Positions 1 to 6,432 of a DNA stretch of 22,610 bases are shown piece by piece (position 1 is the stretch's first letter; the number at the start of each line of letters is the position of its first letter). The position numbers and the translations under genes are program-made. The notes under the pieces were generated by a model that searched no databases, was not told the origin of the DNA, and saw nothing but the letters and a program-made list of their open reading frames with translations. The DNA is from a virus, in IMG/VR virus record IMGVR_UViG_3300046002_001556, positions 1-22,610 of that record; one strand, written 5' to 3'.

Positions 1-741
1 TATAAATATCGAGAGGATGGTATTCATGCTAAGGACATTTGTAATGCTCGTATGAAATGGCCTTATGGTGTCCGTGATTTAGATGGTGATGAGATGACAG
101 AGATTGTCATGGACGTTAGTGTCGCTATCATGACACATTTGAAGGACAAGGATGTAGCGTTGTTCAAGACATATTTGAAATACATCCTCACTGAGAGTCC
201 TTGGGCTTCTTGCTTCACCACTAAGCGTGTAGCAGATGCTATGCGTTATGGTGTTAAGTTCAATCTTGATATGGATGTTTCAGCTATTGTTGGTGCAGCT
301 ATTGCTATCCGTGAGGGATGGGAATACAAAGCCAAGTTACAGCCCTTTACAGCCCTGTTAAAGGATGGATATGTGGGTAATGTGGCCTACCTAGTGTCTT
401 CATTCGTTGGACCCTCTAAAGCCAATTGGGTGATTAATGGGATGGGTAGTTCACATCAAGTGTTGTCACGGAATATTAAATGGACCGCCATTAGTAAATT
501 CTTCAAGCGAGGGTATCTTCCTTATGGTAAAGACATTAAGAACACGGCAGAAGCAAACTATCGTATCTTTGAACGTATTGGTATAATGGGTGATGACATT
601 AAGAAGGATTCTCTCCTTAACATCTTCAAAGGAATTGCTGGTTGTAATATTGTAGGACGTGGATGGGAAGCACAAGAAACTATCCCTGCTGATGGTGTAA
701 AGAAACTGGCTGAGTGGTTGACACTCGAATTGAAAGGGTAA
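1..741 (+). CDS. Hypothetical phage protein, 5'-truncated by window edge
   Basis: The reading frame is open from base 1 to the TAA at 739-741, so the start lies outside the window. The first in-frame ATG (position 52) is unlikely to be the real start, because the 17 codons before it read as ordinary coding sequence and no Shine-Dalgarno sequence precedes that ATG. The visible 246 residues are mixed charged/hydrophobic with several aromatic residues, no clear membrane segment and no catalytic motif I recognise. The gene ends one base before the class I amidotransferase-like gene, so the two are probably co-transcribed and this protein could belong to the same pathway. Function unknown. Confidence is high for coding, nil for role. 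Confidence 0.8.
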   Translation, partial: YKYREDGIHAKDICNARMKWPYGVRDLDGDEMTEIVMDVSVAIMTHLKDKDVALFKTYLKYILTESPWASCFTTKRVADAMRYGVKFNLDMDVSAIVGAAIAIREGWEYKAKLQPFTALLKDGYVGNVAYLVSSFVGPSKANWVINGMGSSHQVLSRNIKWTAISKFFKRGYLPYGKDIKNTAEANYRIFERIGIMGDDIKKDSLLNIFKGIAGCNIVGRGWEAQETIPADGVKKLAEWLTLELKG

Positions 742-742
742 T

Positions 743-1378
743 ATGAAAACAGTACATATTGTTGGTGGTGGTGGTGCTTATGAACAGATGTTCAAGAAGC
801 TAGGGTTTGTCTCGGTAGAGTATGAGACAGCTGATTTGGTGTGTTTCACAGGTGGTGAGGATGTAACTCCGTCCTTCTATGGTGATGCTAAACATCCTTG
901 GACAGGAAATAATCCAGCACGTGATGAACAAGAAGCTATCATATTCAATCGTTGCATCCTCCGAGGTACACCAATGGTTGGTATTTGTCGGGGTGGACAG
1001 TTTCTAAATGTAATGTCTGGTGGGCGTATGTATCAACACGTTGATGCTCACACTCGTAGCCACATGATTACAGACTCTAGGACAGGCCGTGAGGTGTTTG
1101 TGTCATCCACCCATCACCAAATGTTTATGCCCTCCTCTGAGGCCCTCCTAGTGGCTTACAGCACCCTTGGCGGTGGACGTGAATGGTATGATGGATACGG
1201 AGGGCTTGTTCAACGGGATGTTTCTAACACTGACTATGAAGTGTTGTTCTATGCCAATACAAAAGCATTGTGCTTCCAATCCCACCCAGAATTCTGTGGT
1301 GATGACTACGATGATATGCTGGACTACTTTGAGTCGTTGATTAACGAGTTTCTTATCAAGGAGGCTGTATGCCAGTAA
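743..1378 (+). CDS. Class I glutamine amidotransferase-like protein (peptidase C26 type)
   Basis: This 211-residue protein has the class I amidotransferase triad: nucleophile Cys82 in GICRGGQ (residues 80-86), and His181 and Glu183 in SHPEF near the C-terminus. The FTGGEDVTPSFYG stretch (35-47) resembles the N-terminal signature of gamma-glutamyl-gamma-aminobutyrate hydrolase (PuuD-like, peptidase C26), so it may hydrolyse gamma-glutamyl amide bonds or release ammonia from glutamine. No synthetase domain is fused, so it acts alone or with a partner. The start ATG follows an AAAGGG ribosome-binding site at about 732-737. Its end overlaps the next small gene by 10 nt. It opens a run of amide-bond enzymes that continues to 5852, which suggests it trims or supplies nitrogen for their product (inference). 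Family call is firm; substrate is unknown. Confidence 0.88.
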   Translation: MKTVHIVGGGGAYEQMFKKLGFVSVEYETADLVCFTGGEDVTPSFYGDAKHPWTGNNPARDEQEAIIFNRCILRGTPMVGICRGGQFLNVMSGGRMYQHVDAHTRSHMITDSRTGREVFVSSTHHQMFMPSSEALLVAYSTLGGGREWYDGYGGLVQRDVSNTDYEVLFYANTKALCFQSHPEFCGDDYDDMLDYFESLINEFLIKEAVCQ

Positions 1379-1524
1379 GTGTTCAACTTTCTTTCGGGAT
1401 TATTATAGGACTTCTCGCATCTTCTCTTGCTTGGTTTCCTGTTGAGGGGTTAGTTTTTATAGCCCTCATCAGTGGTATTGCTGCGTTCGTGCGGCTCTCC
1501 TTCTATATCATAACGCATCGCTAA
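1369..1524 (+). CDS. Small two-segment membrane protein, 51 aa
   Basis: An ATG at 1369 opens a 51-codon frame ending in TAA at 1522-1524. It is preceded by an AAGGAG Shine-Dalgarno at about 1359-1364 that lies inside the end of the upstream gene. Residues about 5-24 (rich in Leu, Ile, Phe, with small residues) and about 27-47 (LVFIALISGIAAF core) form two hydrophobic segments around a short loop containing Pro and Glu, and the protein ends in a basic tail (THR). The intergenic space would otherwise be 157 nt empty, and the strong ribosome-binding site plus 10-nt overlap support a real gene. Its place inside the amidotransferase/amidoligase cluster suggests it anchors or serves that pathway at the inner membrane. 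A holin-like role is possible but the lysis genes are far away. Function unknown. Confidence 0.7.
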   Translation: MPVSVQLSFGIIIGLLASSLAWFPVEGLVFIALISGIAAFVRLSFYIITHR

Positions 1525-1538
1525 GGAGAATTAAAATT
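1523..1538 (+). promoter_or_regulatory. Strong Shine-Dalgarno with ATT initiation codon
   Basis: AAGGAG at 1523-1528 is followed by 7 nt and then ATT at 1536-1538, directly before the TGT coding for the expected N-terminal catalytic Cys of the class II amidotransferase. The Shine-Dalgarno also overlaps the TAA (1522-1524) of the upstream membrane-protein gene, allowing translational coupling. ATT starts are known in Escherichia coli infC and pcnB, where IF3 lowers initiation at this codon. Here it would hold expression low or tie it to initiation-factor status (inference). Confidence 0.75.
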
Positions 1539-2888
1539 TGTGGACTTGTAGGTGTGGCTGGTAAATTAGGTAAGACAGAGGAGAACACCCTCCAAACTCT
1601 TCTTATCTTAGATGCGCTTCGTGGTACAGATAGTACCGGAGTTGCTGTTATTGACAATCAAGATACGGTAAAAGTTGCTAAAGCTCTTGGTAATCCGTAT
1701 GAGCTGTTAGGTAGCAAGGCATTTGATAAGGCTTTGCTGGGGGCAAATCGTGCTATCATCGGACACAATCGCTACGGAACACAAGGAAAAATCAATAAAC
1801 AGAACGCTCATCCATTCGAGTTTGACAGTTTGGTAGGTGCTCACAACGGGACATTGACATCAAAGCATCGGCTAGACAGCTCTACAGACTTTGATGTGGA
1901 CAGTGAAAATCTGTACCATCACATCCATATGCATGGTTTGCACTCAGCTATGGAGCATTTGAGTGGTGCTTGGAGCTTGGTTTGGTGGAATAAGGACGAT
2001 ATTTCTCTGAATTTCTTACGAAATAAAGAGCGTCCCATGTACATCACCAGTAATGTGGCTGGGACAGCCTTATTCTGGGCCTCTGAGAAGTGGATGTTAG
2101 AGGTTGCAATGTCTCGTAACGGTATCTATCGTAAGGAGATTGAAGAAACTCAGGTGGATATGCACTATGAGTTTATCATTGGTAAGGATGGAGTGATTGA
2201 TAAGCCTCATGTAACATCTATGGCAAGTCGTCGCGTCCCTTTTGTTCAGGAGGCTACCTACACGACATGGAAGAATGGGCAAGCAATTACACATTCTGTG
2301 GGTAGTACGCCCCCTTTGGTAGGAAGCTCCGTCGTAACAAACGGGGCCGTAAATAATGTAGTGACCATTGGGTCGAAGAAGGAAACAGCTCCGAGTGTCG
2401 GAAAAAAGCTATCACTCCATCCCGGAGACTCCTACGTTGGCTCGAAGCACGTCTCACTAACAGTACAAGCGCGTACAGTTGATAATTATTCAGCAGCATA
2501 TTACATCTGCCAAGATGTTAATTATCCAGAACGTGTAATACGTCTGTATATTAAGCCTGAAGATATTAAGATGCAACGTGGTGATGTCTTCCGTGGAGAT
2601 ATTGGGGCCTTGGTTACTGAATCAACGGGGTATGAATACTATTACAAAGTCCTTCATTCATCGGTGGTTCAGGATGTGAAAGAAACTTATACAGGAAATC
2701 TATATCTTGATGGACATGGAAATGAAATCTCATTGCAAAAATTCTATGATTCATATGGACAGTGTGCATCATGTACAGGATGGGTTGACCCTGATCGACC
2801 ACACAAATTCACCTTCGATGGTGAACAAGCTGTCTGCGACCTTTGCTGTGAAGACCCACAGCTAGGTTATTATGTTCGTCTACGTTAA
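1536..2888 (+). CDS. Class II (Ntn) glutamine amidotransferase with C-terminal zinc-binding module
   Basis: The first ATG/GTG/TTG start that fits (GTG at 1554) would remove the nucleophile. Starting at ATT 1536 instead gives MCGLVG, the conserved N-terminus in which Met is removed and Cys2 attacks glutamine. The protein is then 450 aa. Other class II features are RGTDSTG (residues 29-35), GHNRYGTQG (76-84, Arg79 binds the glutamine carboxylate) followed by AHPF, and AHNGTL (102-107, oxyanion Asn104/Gly105). The amidotransferase domain fills roughly residues 2-225. The rest (about 226-450) has no synthetase, phosphosugar-isomerase or phosphoribosyltransferase motif, and ends with a CxxC (410/413) and CxxC (434/437) pair likely to bind zinc. 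It probably supplies ammonia from glutamine to the neighbouring ligases, or transfers a glutamyl group. The partner is inferred from context only. Confidence 0.88.
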   Translation: MCGLVGVAGKLGKTEENTLQTLLILDALRGTDSTGVAVIDNQDTVKVAKALGNPYELLGSKAFDKALLGANRAIIGHNRYGTQGKINKQNAHPFEFDSLVGAHNGTLTSKHRLDSSTDFDVDSENLYHHIHMHGLHSAMEHLSGAWSLVWWNKDDISLNFLRNKERPMYITSNVAGTALFWASEKWMLEVAMSRNGIYRKEIEETQVDMHYEFIIGKDGVIDKPHVTSMASRRVPFVQEATYTTWKNGQAITHSVGSTPPLVGSSVVTNGAVNNVVTIGSKKETAPSVGKKLSLHPGDSYVGSKHVSLTVQARTVDNYSAAYYICQDVNYPERVIRLYIKPEDIKMQRGDVFRGDIGALVTESTGYEYYYKVLHSSVVQDVKETYTGNLYLDGHGNEISLQKFYDSYGQCASCTGWVDPDRPHKFTFDGEQAVCDLCCEDPQLGYYVRLR

Positions 2889-2903
2889 ATAGTTGAGGTT
2901 GAT

Positions 2904-3695
2904 ATGCAAATTTTAGTTGGCTGTGATCCAGAAGTGTTTGTTCGTAAGGGTGGTACATTCTTGTCTGCCTTTGGTTTAATCAAGGGTGATAAGAAAAACC
3001 CTCAGAAGGTAGCTCGTGGTGCTGTACAAGTAGACGGTATGGCCTTGGAGTTTAACATTGATCCTGCCCATAGTGAGGATGAATTCTGTTTGAATGTACA
3101 GGATGTGTTTGCTACTATGTGCCGTATGGTGCCAGAGTATGAAGTTGTAGCTACCCCTGTAGCTCACTTTGACCCTCTGTATATGAAATCACAGCCAAAG
3201 GAAGCATTGGAGTTGGGGTGTGACCCTGACTATAATGCTTGGACTAAGCTTGCCAATATCAAACCCAATGCTAATCGTCCTATGCGTACTGCCAGTGGAC
3301 ACATTCACATTGGCTGGACAGACGATGAACACATTGATGATCTCAATCATCGTAATCGTTGTGATATGGTGACACAGCAGCTAGACTTCTATCTGGGGCT
3401 GGGTAGCTTGGCATATGACACTGACACTGAACGTCGTGAGATGTATGGGAAAGCTGGATGCTGTCGCTACAAACCCTATGGAGTGGAATATCGTACACTC
3501 TCCAATGCTTGGCTACGCAGTGAAAACCTTATGCGCTGGGCCTATCGTAACACTGTTGCAGGTGTTAAGCAGGTGATGGAGGGAAACCTCCTTGTAGAGA
3601 AGTATGGAGACATTCAAGACATTATTAATTCCTCACGTGTTGAGGAAGGACTGAAGATTTGTCAACAAGAAGGAATTGAGGTTTGCTATGGATGA
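2904..3695 (+). CDS. Phage phiEco32-like COOH-NH2 ligase (type 2)
   Basis: This 263-residue protein matches my memory of the phage-specific COOH-NH2 ligase family (glutamine-synthetase-like fold) first noted in phiEco32-type phages. The visible signatures are GCDPEVFV at residues 6-13 (Glu10 a likely metal ligand), MALEFNIDPA at 46-55 (Glu49), SGHIHIGW at 131-138 (His133/His135) and GVEYRTLSNAW at 193-203 (Glu195, Arg197). These are the expected metal- and ATP-binding positions of glutamine-synthetase-fold amidoligases. Such enzymes activate a carboxylate with ATP and join it to an amine. The ATG follows GAGG at 2895-2898. Together with Amidoligase_2 and ATP-grasp downstream it makes three predicted ATP-dependent C-N ligases in one operon. 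Substrate unknown. Confidence 0.85.
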   Translation: MQILVGCDPEVFVRKGGTFLSAFGLIKGDKKNPQKVARGAVQVDGMALEFNIDPAHSEDEFCLNVQDVFATMCRMVPEYEVVATPVAHFDPLYMKSQPKEALELGCDPDYNAWTKLANIKPNANRPMRTASGHIHIGWTDDEHIDDLNHRNRCDMVTQQLDFYLGLGSLAYDTDTERREMYGKAGCCRYKPYGVEYRTLSNAWLRSENLMRWAYRNTVAGVKQVMEGNLLVEKYGDIQDIINSSRVEEGLKICQQEGIEVCYG

Positions 3696-4299
3696 TGTTC
3701 TGTCACACAAGGATGCTTCTCAGCTCTATGAGGGTGCCCTATTCCACTATCGTAAGGACATAGTGAGAATTCGAGAATATGCAATGGGGACTGTGACGCT
3801 GTATAATCTTCGTACAAAGAAGACTTCGGCTATCATGTTCAACCGAAAGGAATTCACCCCGGTAACTGAACGTATTGGGATGGTTAATATCAGCCAGACG
3901 GTTGTGGTTATTGTACGTAATACGTTGCGACAATATCAGATTAGCATTAGTCCTAACAATGTTAACATCTCCTACCCTCCTGTTAAACGTCCATTAGGAG
4001 CCACTCGACAACTAACAGCTTTGAAATCACTAGAGGCACCTGAGCTACTTGCTGCCATTAACAATGACTATCCATCAATTGATGAAGCATATGCTAAAGC
4101 TATTGAATGGAAGGGAGCTTGTGCTTTTGATAAGCAATTTGCTATTACTGACTTAGGCAGTATCATCTACAAAGATGCTAAGGTTGGCATGTTTGTCAAC
4201 TCTCGTATTGAATTCAATCAACCCAGTTCCTACTTGGAATCTCTACTAAATAATTCTCATGAAAAAACTTCACGAACATATCAGGCGCGACCTATCTAA
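3688..4299 (+). CDS. Hypothetical protein within the amidoligase cluster
   Basis: A 203-residue protein read from ATG 3688. A TTG at 3676 would extend it by four residues, but GAGG at 3678-3681 is correctly spaced (6 nt) for ATG 3688 and too close to TTG. It overlaps the COOH-NH2 ligase stop by 8 nt and the amidoligase start by 41 nt, the tightest coupling in the cluster. The N-terminal ~100 residues alternate hydrophobic and polar residues with basic and aromatic positions (likely beta-strand-rich). The central part (LTALKSLEAPELLAAINNDY) looks helical, and the C-terminus is polar. I recognise no catalytic motif. Sitting between two ligases, it may be a binding subunit, carrier or target of the pathway (inference). 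Confidence 0.75.
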   Translation: MDDVLSHKDASQLYEGALFHYRKDIVRIREYAMGTVTLYNLRTKKTSAIMFNRKEFTPVTERIGMVNISQTVVVIVRNTLRQYQISISPNNVNISYPPVKRPLGATRQLTALKSLEAPELLAAINNDYPSIDEAYAKAIEWKGACAFDKQFAITDLGSIIYKDAKVGMFVNSRIEFNQPSSYLESLLNNSHEKTSRTYQARPI

Positions 4300-5098
4300 T
4301 GGTGATGTAGGAATTGAAGTTGAGGCTGAAGGCATGGGCCTTGAGCTGGTAGATTCCAATCTCTGGCGTACAGAAGATGATGGAAGCTTACGAGGGATGT
4401 ATCCTTCAGAACGAGCTGAGTTTGTTTTGCGAGAGCCTGTCGATATTCGTATGGTGCCTGATGCATTGAATGTGCTGAAAGAGTTGCAACACTATGCACG
4501 ATTTAATTTCTCCTTCCGTTGTAGTGTTCATGTACACATCAATGTAGGTGATTTGACATACGATGAGTTCCTTGCCTACTTGTATCTTTGCTTGTTGCTA
4601 GAAGAACCTTTGATGAATCTGTGTGGAGAAGCACGTAAGGCCAATCGTTTCTGCCTACGTATTGCTGATGCAGAGGGCTACCTTCTCTACATCAATCATA
4701 TCTTTGCTCGTGGCCCCAGTACATTACAGGAGATTCGGGAAGAACACGTACGCTATTCAGCCATTAATATTGGCTCAGTTAAGAAATACGGTTCCTTAGA
4801 GTTTCGTGGTATGCATGGTACATTGGATGTTGAGCTACTCACGGCATGGACACAAACTCTCTACCGTCTGCGAGAAGTGGCACGTAAGATGGGAAGCCCT
4901 GTAGCTGTACATAATGCCTTCATCCAAGAGGATACAGGTGTGTTTACCAAGCGTTGTCTTGGACAGAATGCTCACCTCTTTGATATTGATAAATCAATCC
5001 GGGATGTAGATCGTAGCTATTCCCTATTGATTGACCTACCCCATGCTTATCAGAATTGGAAGACAGAGCAGGAATTACTAGCCCCTGTAATTCATTAA
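4259..5098 (+). CDS. Amidoligase_2 family enzyme
   Basis: The 279-residue sequence carries the Amidoligase_2 pattern (glutamine-synthetase fold): GIEVEAEG at residues 18-25 with paired acidic metal ligands, DGSLRG followed by AEFVLREP (41-60), SVHVHINVGDLT (89-100, His91/His93), and SLEFRGMHGTLD (179-190, Glu181/Arg183). The enzyme is expected to form an amide bond between a carboxylate and an amine using ATP and Mg2+. No in-frame ATG or GTG lies between Met1 and the first motif, so the start at 4259 is effectively forced. That puts it 41 nt inside the preceding gene with no good Shine-Dalgarno (the upstream bases are A/T-rich), so translation probably depends on ribosomes arriving from the gene before. 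Family call strong, substrate unknown. Confidence 0.87.
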   Translation: MKKLHEHIRRDLSNGDVGIEVEAEGMGLELVDSNLWRTEDDGSLRGMYPSERAEFVLREPVDIRMVPDALNVLKELQHYARFNFSFRCSVHVHINVGDLTYDEFLAYLYLCLLLEEPLMNLCGEARKANRFCLRIADAEGYLLYINHIFARGPSTLQEIREEHVRYSAINIGSVKKYGSLEFRGMHGTLDVELLTAWTQTLYRLREVARKMGSPVAVHNAFIQEDTGVFTKRCLGQNAHLFDIDKSIRDVDRSYSLLIDLPHAYQNWKTEQELLAPVIH

Positions 5099-5105
5099 GG
5101 ATCGT

Positions 5106-5852
5106 ATGAAACTCTACCCCTACATGGCTGGCAGTGCTGGTGCCAAAGCTTTAGCTGCTGCCCTCGGTATTAAACGTCTACGTCGTACAGCCCCTGAGAT
5201 TAATATAAAAGGTGCCACTGTCATCAATTGGGGGTGTAGCAACATTGGACGTGTCCTCAAGAACGCTGCTATCATCAACAAGCCTGCTGCTGTGAAGAAA
5301 GCCACAAACAAGCTAGAAGCCTTCAAAGCCATGCAGGGCACTACTAGTGTTCCCTCTTGGACTGAGAGCCGGGAAGAGGCCTTACAATGGCTTGTAGATG
5401 GATGTATAGTGGTTGTTCGACATAAACTGTCAGGACACAGCGGTGAAGGGATTGAAATTGTAGAGAAGGGCGCTGAATTACCAGATGCTCCCTTGTATAC
5501 GAAATACATTCCTAAGAAGAATGAATATCGCATTCATGTTAATAATGGTGTAGCATTCTTTGTACAAAAGAAAGTACGTAATAAAGGAATTGAAGATGAA
5601 AAAATAAATTGGCAAGTGAGAAACCATGTCAACGGATTTGTATTTTCTCACGTTAATGTAGCTGCTCCTGAATGTGCTCAGCAGGAGGCTATTAAGGCTG
5701 TTGCTGCTTTAGGCTTGGATTTCGGAGCTGTCGATATTATTCAACACGCTGTAAAAGGTGGAGGTTGGTATGTGCTAGAAGTTAATACAGCTTGTGGCCT
5801 TAGTGGTAAAACCGTTGATAAGTATGTTGAACAATTTAGAGGGATGAAATGA
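5106..5852 (+). CDS. ATP-grasp carboxylate-amine ligase
   Basis: This 248-residue protein shows the ATP-grasp layout. The N-terminal pre-ATP-grasp part includes VINWGCSNI (residues 40-48). A lysine-rich segment (AVKKATNKLEAF) is followed by a glycine-rich loop RHKLSGHSGEGIEIV (about 105-119), the strand LYTKYIPKKNEYRIHV with the adenine-loop Lys, and the Mg2+ ligands FGAVDI and LEVNTACGLSG near the C-terminus (E-x-N motif). ATP-grasp enzymes form an acyl-phosphate and couple it to an amine or thiol. The ATG is preceded by AAGGA 5 nt upstream, directly after the amidoligase stop. It ends at an ATGA overlap with a GC-richer cassette, so it is the last gene of the amide-synthesis cluster. Related short phage ATP-grasp proteins occur in phiEco32-like phages as I recall; their product is not established. 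Confidence 0.85.
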   Translation: MKLYPYMAGSAGAKALAAALGIKRLRRTAPEINIKGATVINWGCSNIGRVLKNAAIINKPAAVKKATNKLEAFKAMQGTTSVPSWTESREEALQWLVDGCIVVVRHKLSGHSGEGIEIVEKGAELPDAPLYTKYIPKKNEYRIHVNNGVAFFVQKKVRNKGIEDEKINWQVRNHVNGFVFSHVNVAAPECAQQEAIKAVAALGLDFGAVDIIQHAVKGGGWYVLEVNTACGLSGKTVDKYVEQFRGMK

Positions 5853-6211
5853 CCACCTACACAATCACACAGGATCAGCTAGACACGCTTATGCGTAAGA
5901 ACGATCTTGGCTACTGGCAAGTCGTTAAAAGCATGCTGCAATCCCTCACCCCAAACAGCGGTAGGCAGTTCTGTTACTGCGATGACGGAGTATCGCTGCA
6001 AATGGTGAGCGGTGGTGGTGCGCCAGAGGGATACCTTGGCAAAGTAACACTGCGGATTGGCGATCAGTACCGAGAGTATTCAACCCACCCCGCACCAAGC
6101 ACAAAGCGCACTGGCTACCACGCATCCCACTGCTACCAAGGTGAGTACCCGGACACCTGCAAATATGGCGATGCTGACTGCACAGCCGCCCCACAAGGAG
6201 AAACCAAATGA
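5849..6211 (+). CDS. Hypothetical cassette protein, Cys-containing C-terminus
   Basis: A 120-residue product starting at an ATG that overlaps the ATP-grasp TGA (ATGA), with AGAGGG at about 5839-5844 as ribosome-binding site. The N-terminal half is helical and polar. A Cys pair (FCYCDDG, about residues 41-47) and three further Cys (HCYQGEYPDTCKYGDADC, about 93-110) could bind a metal or stay reduced in the cytoplasm, but the spacing matches no zinc finger I know. The C-terminal tail is rich in Pro, Thr and Lys. No signal peptide or membrane segment. First gene of the GC-richer cassette, and function unknown. Confidence 0.65.
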   Translation: MTTYTITQDQLDTLMRKNDLGYWQVVKSMLQSLTPNSGRQFCYCDDGVSLQMVSGGGAPEGYLGKVTLRIGDQYREYSTHPAPSTKRTGYHASHCYQGEYPDTCKYGDADCTAAPQGETK

Positions 6212-6432
6212 AACTCGTAGACAACGTAACAGTGCTCAATGTAATTACGTCGCTCCCAATACCTGTAGAGCGCGTACTGTCCGAAGCCATGAAAGCAGAG
6301 CCACAGATTGCGATCGTAATCGGACAGGACAAGGATGGCGCGCTGTACTTCACATCTTCTGAGGCTGACGGAGGAACGGTCTTGTGGTGGATGGAGAAAG
6401 CAAAACGCGCATTGATGGAGATTTCTGAATGA
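6208..6432 (+). CDS. Small phage accessory protein, 74 aa
   Basis: The ATG overlaps the previous stop by ATGA and is preceded by AAGGAG at about 6196-6201. The 74 residues follow a layout I recall from many small phage proteins of proteobacteria. There is an NVTVLNVITSLPIPVERVL-like start, a central strand IAIVIGQDKDGALYF, then SSEADGGTVLWWMEKAKRAL ending in a helix. It looks like a compact alpha/beta protein with no catalytic residues visible. Homologues are usually unannotated accessory genes scattered across unrelated phages, which fits acquisition by horizontal exchange. Role unknown. Confidence 0.7.
   Translation: MKLVDNVTVLNVITSLPIPVERVLSEAMKAEPQIAIVIGQDKDGALYFTSSEADGGTVLWWMEKAKRALMEISE

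Noticed and set aside
3800-3805. TATAAT hexamer as a possible sigma-70 promoter
   Set aside because: It lies within a coding sequence and no TTGACA-like -35 is found at 16-18 nt.
5120-5533. Long open frame (137 codons) on the minus strand opposite the ATP-grasp gene
   Set aside because: It is antisense to a clear ATP-grasp coding sequence, has no ribosome-binding site and low-complexity Ala/Ser composition typical of a shadow frame.
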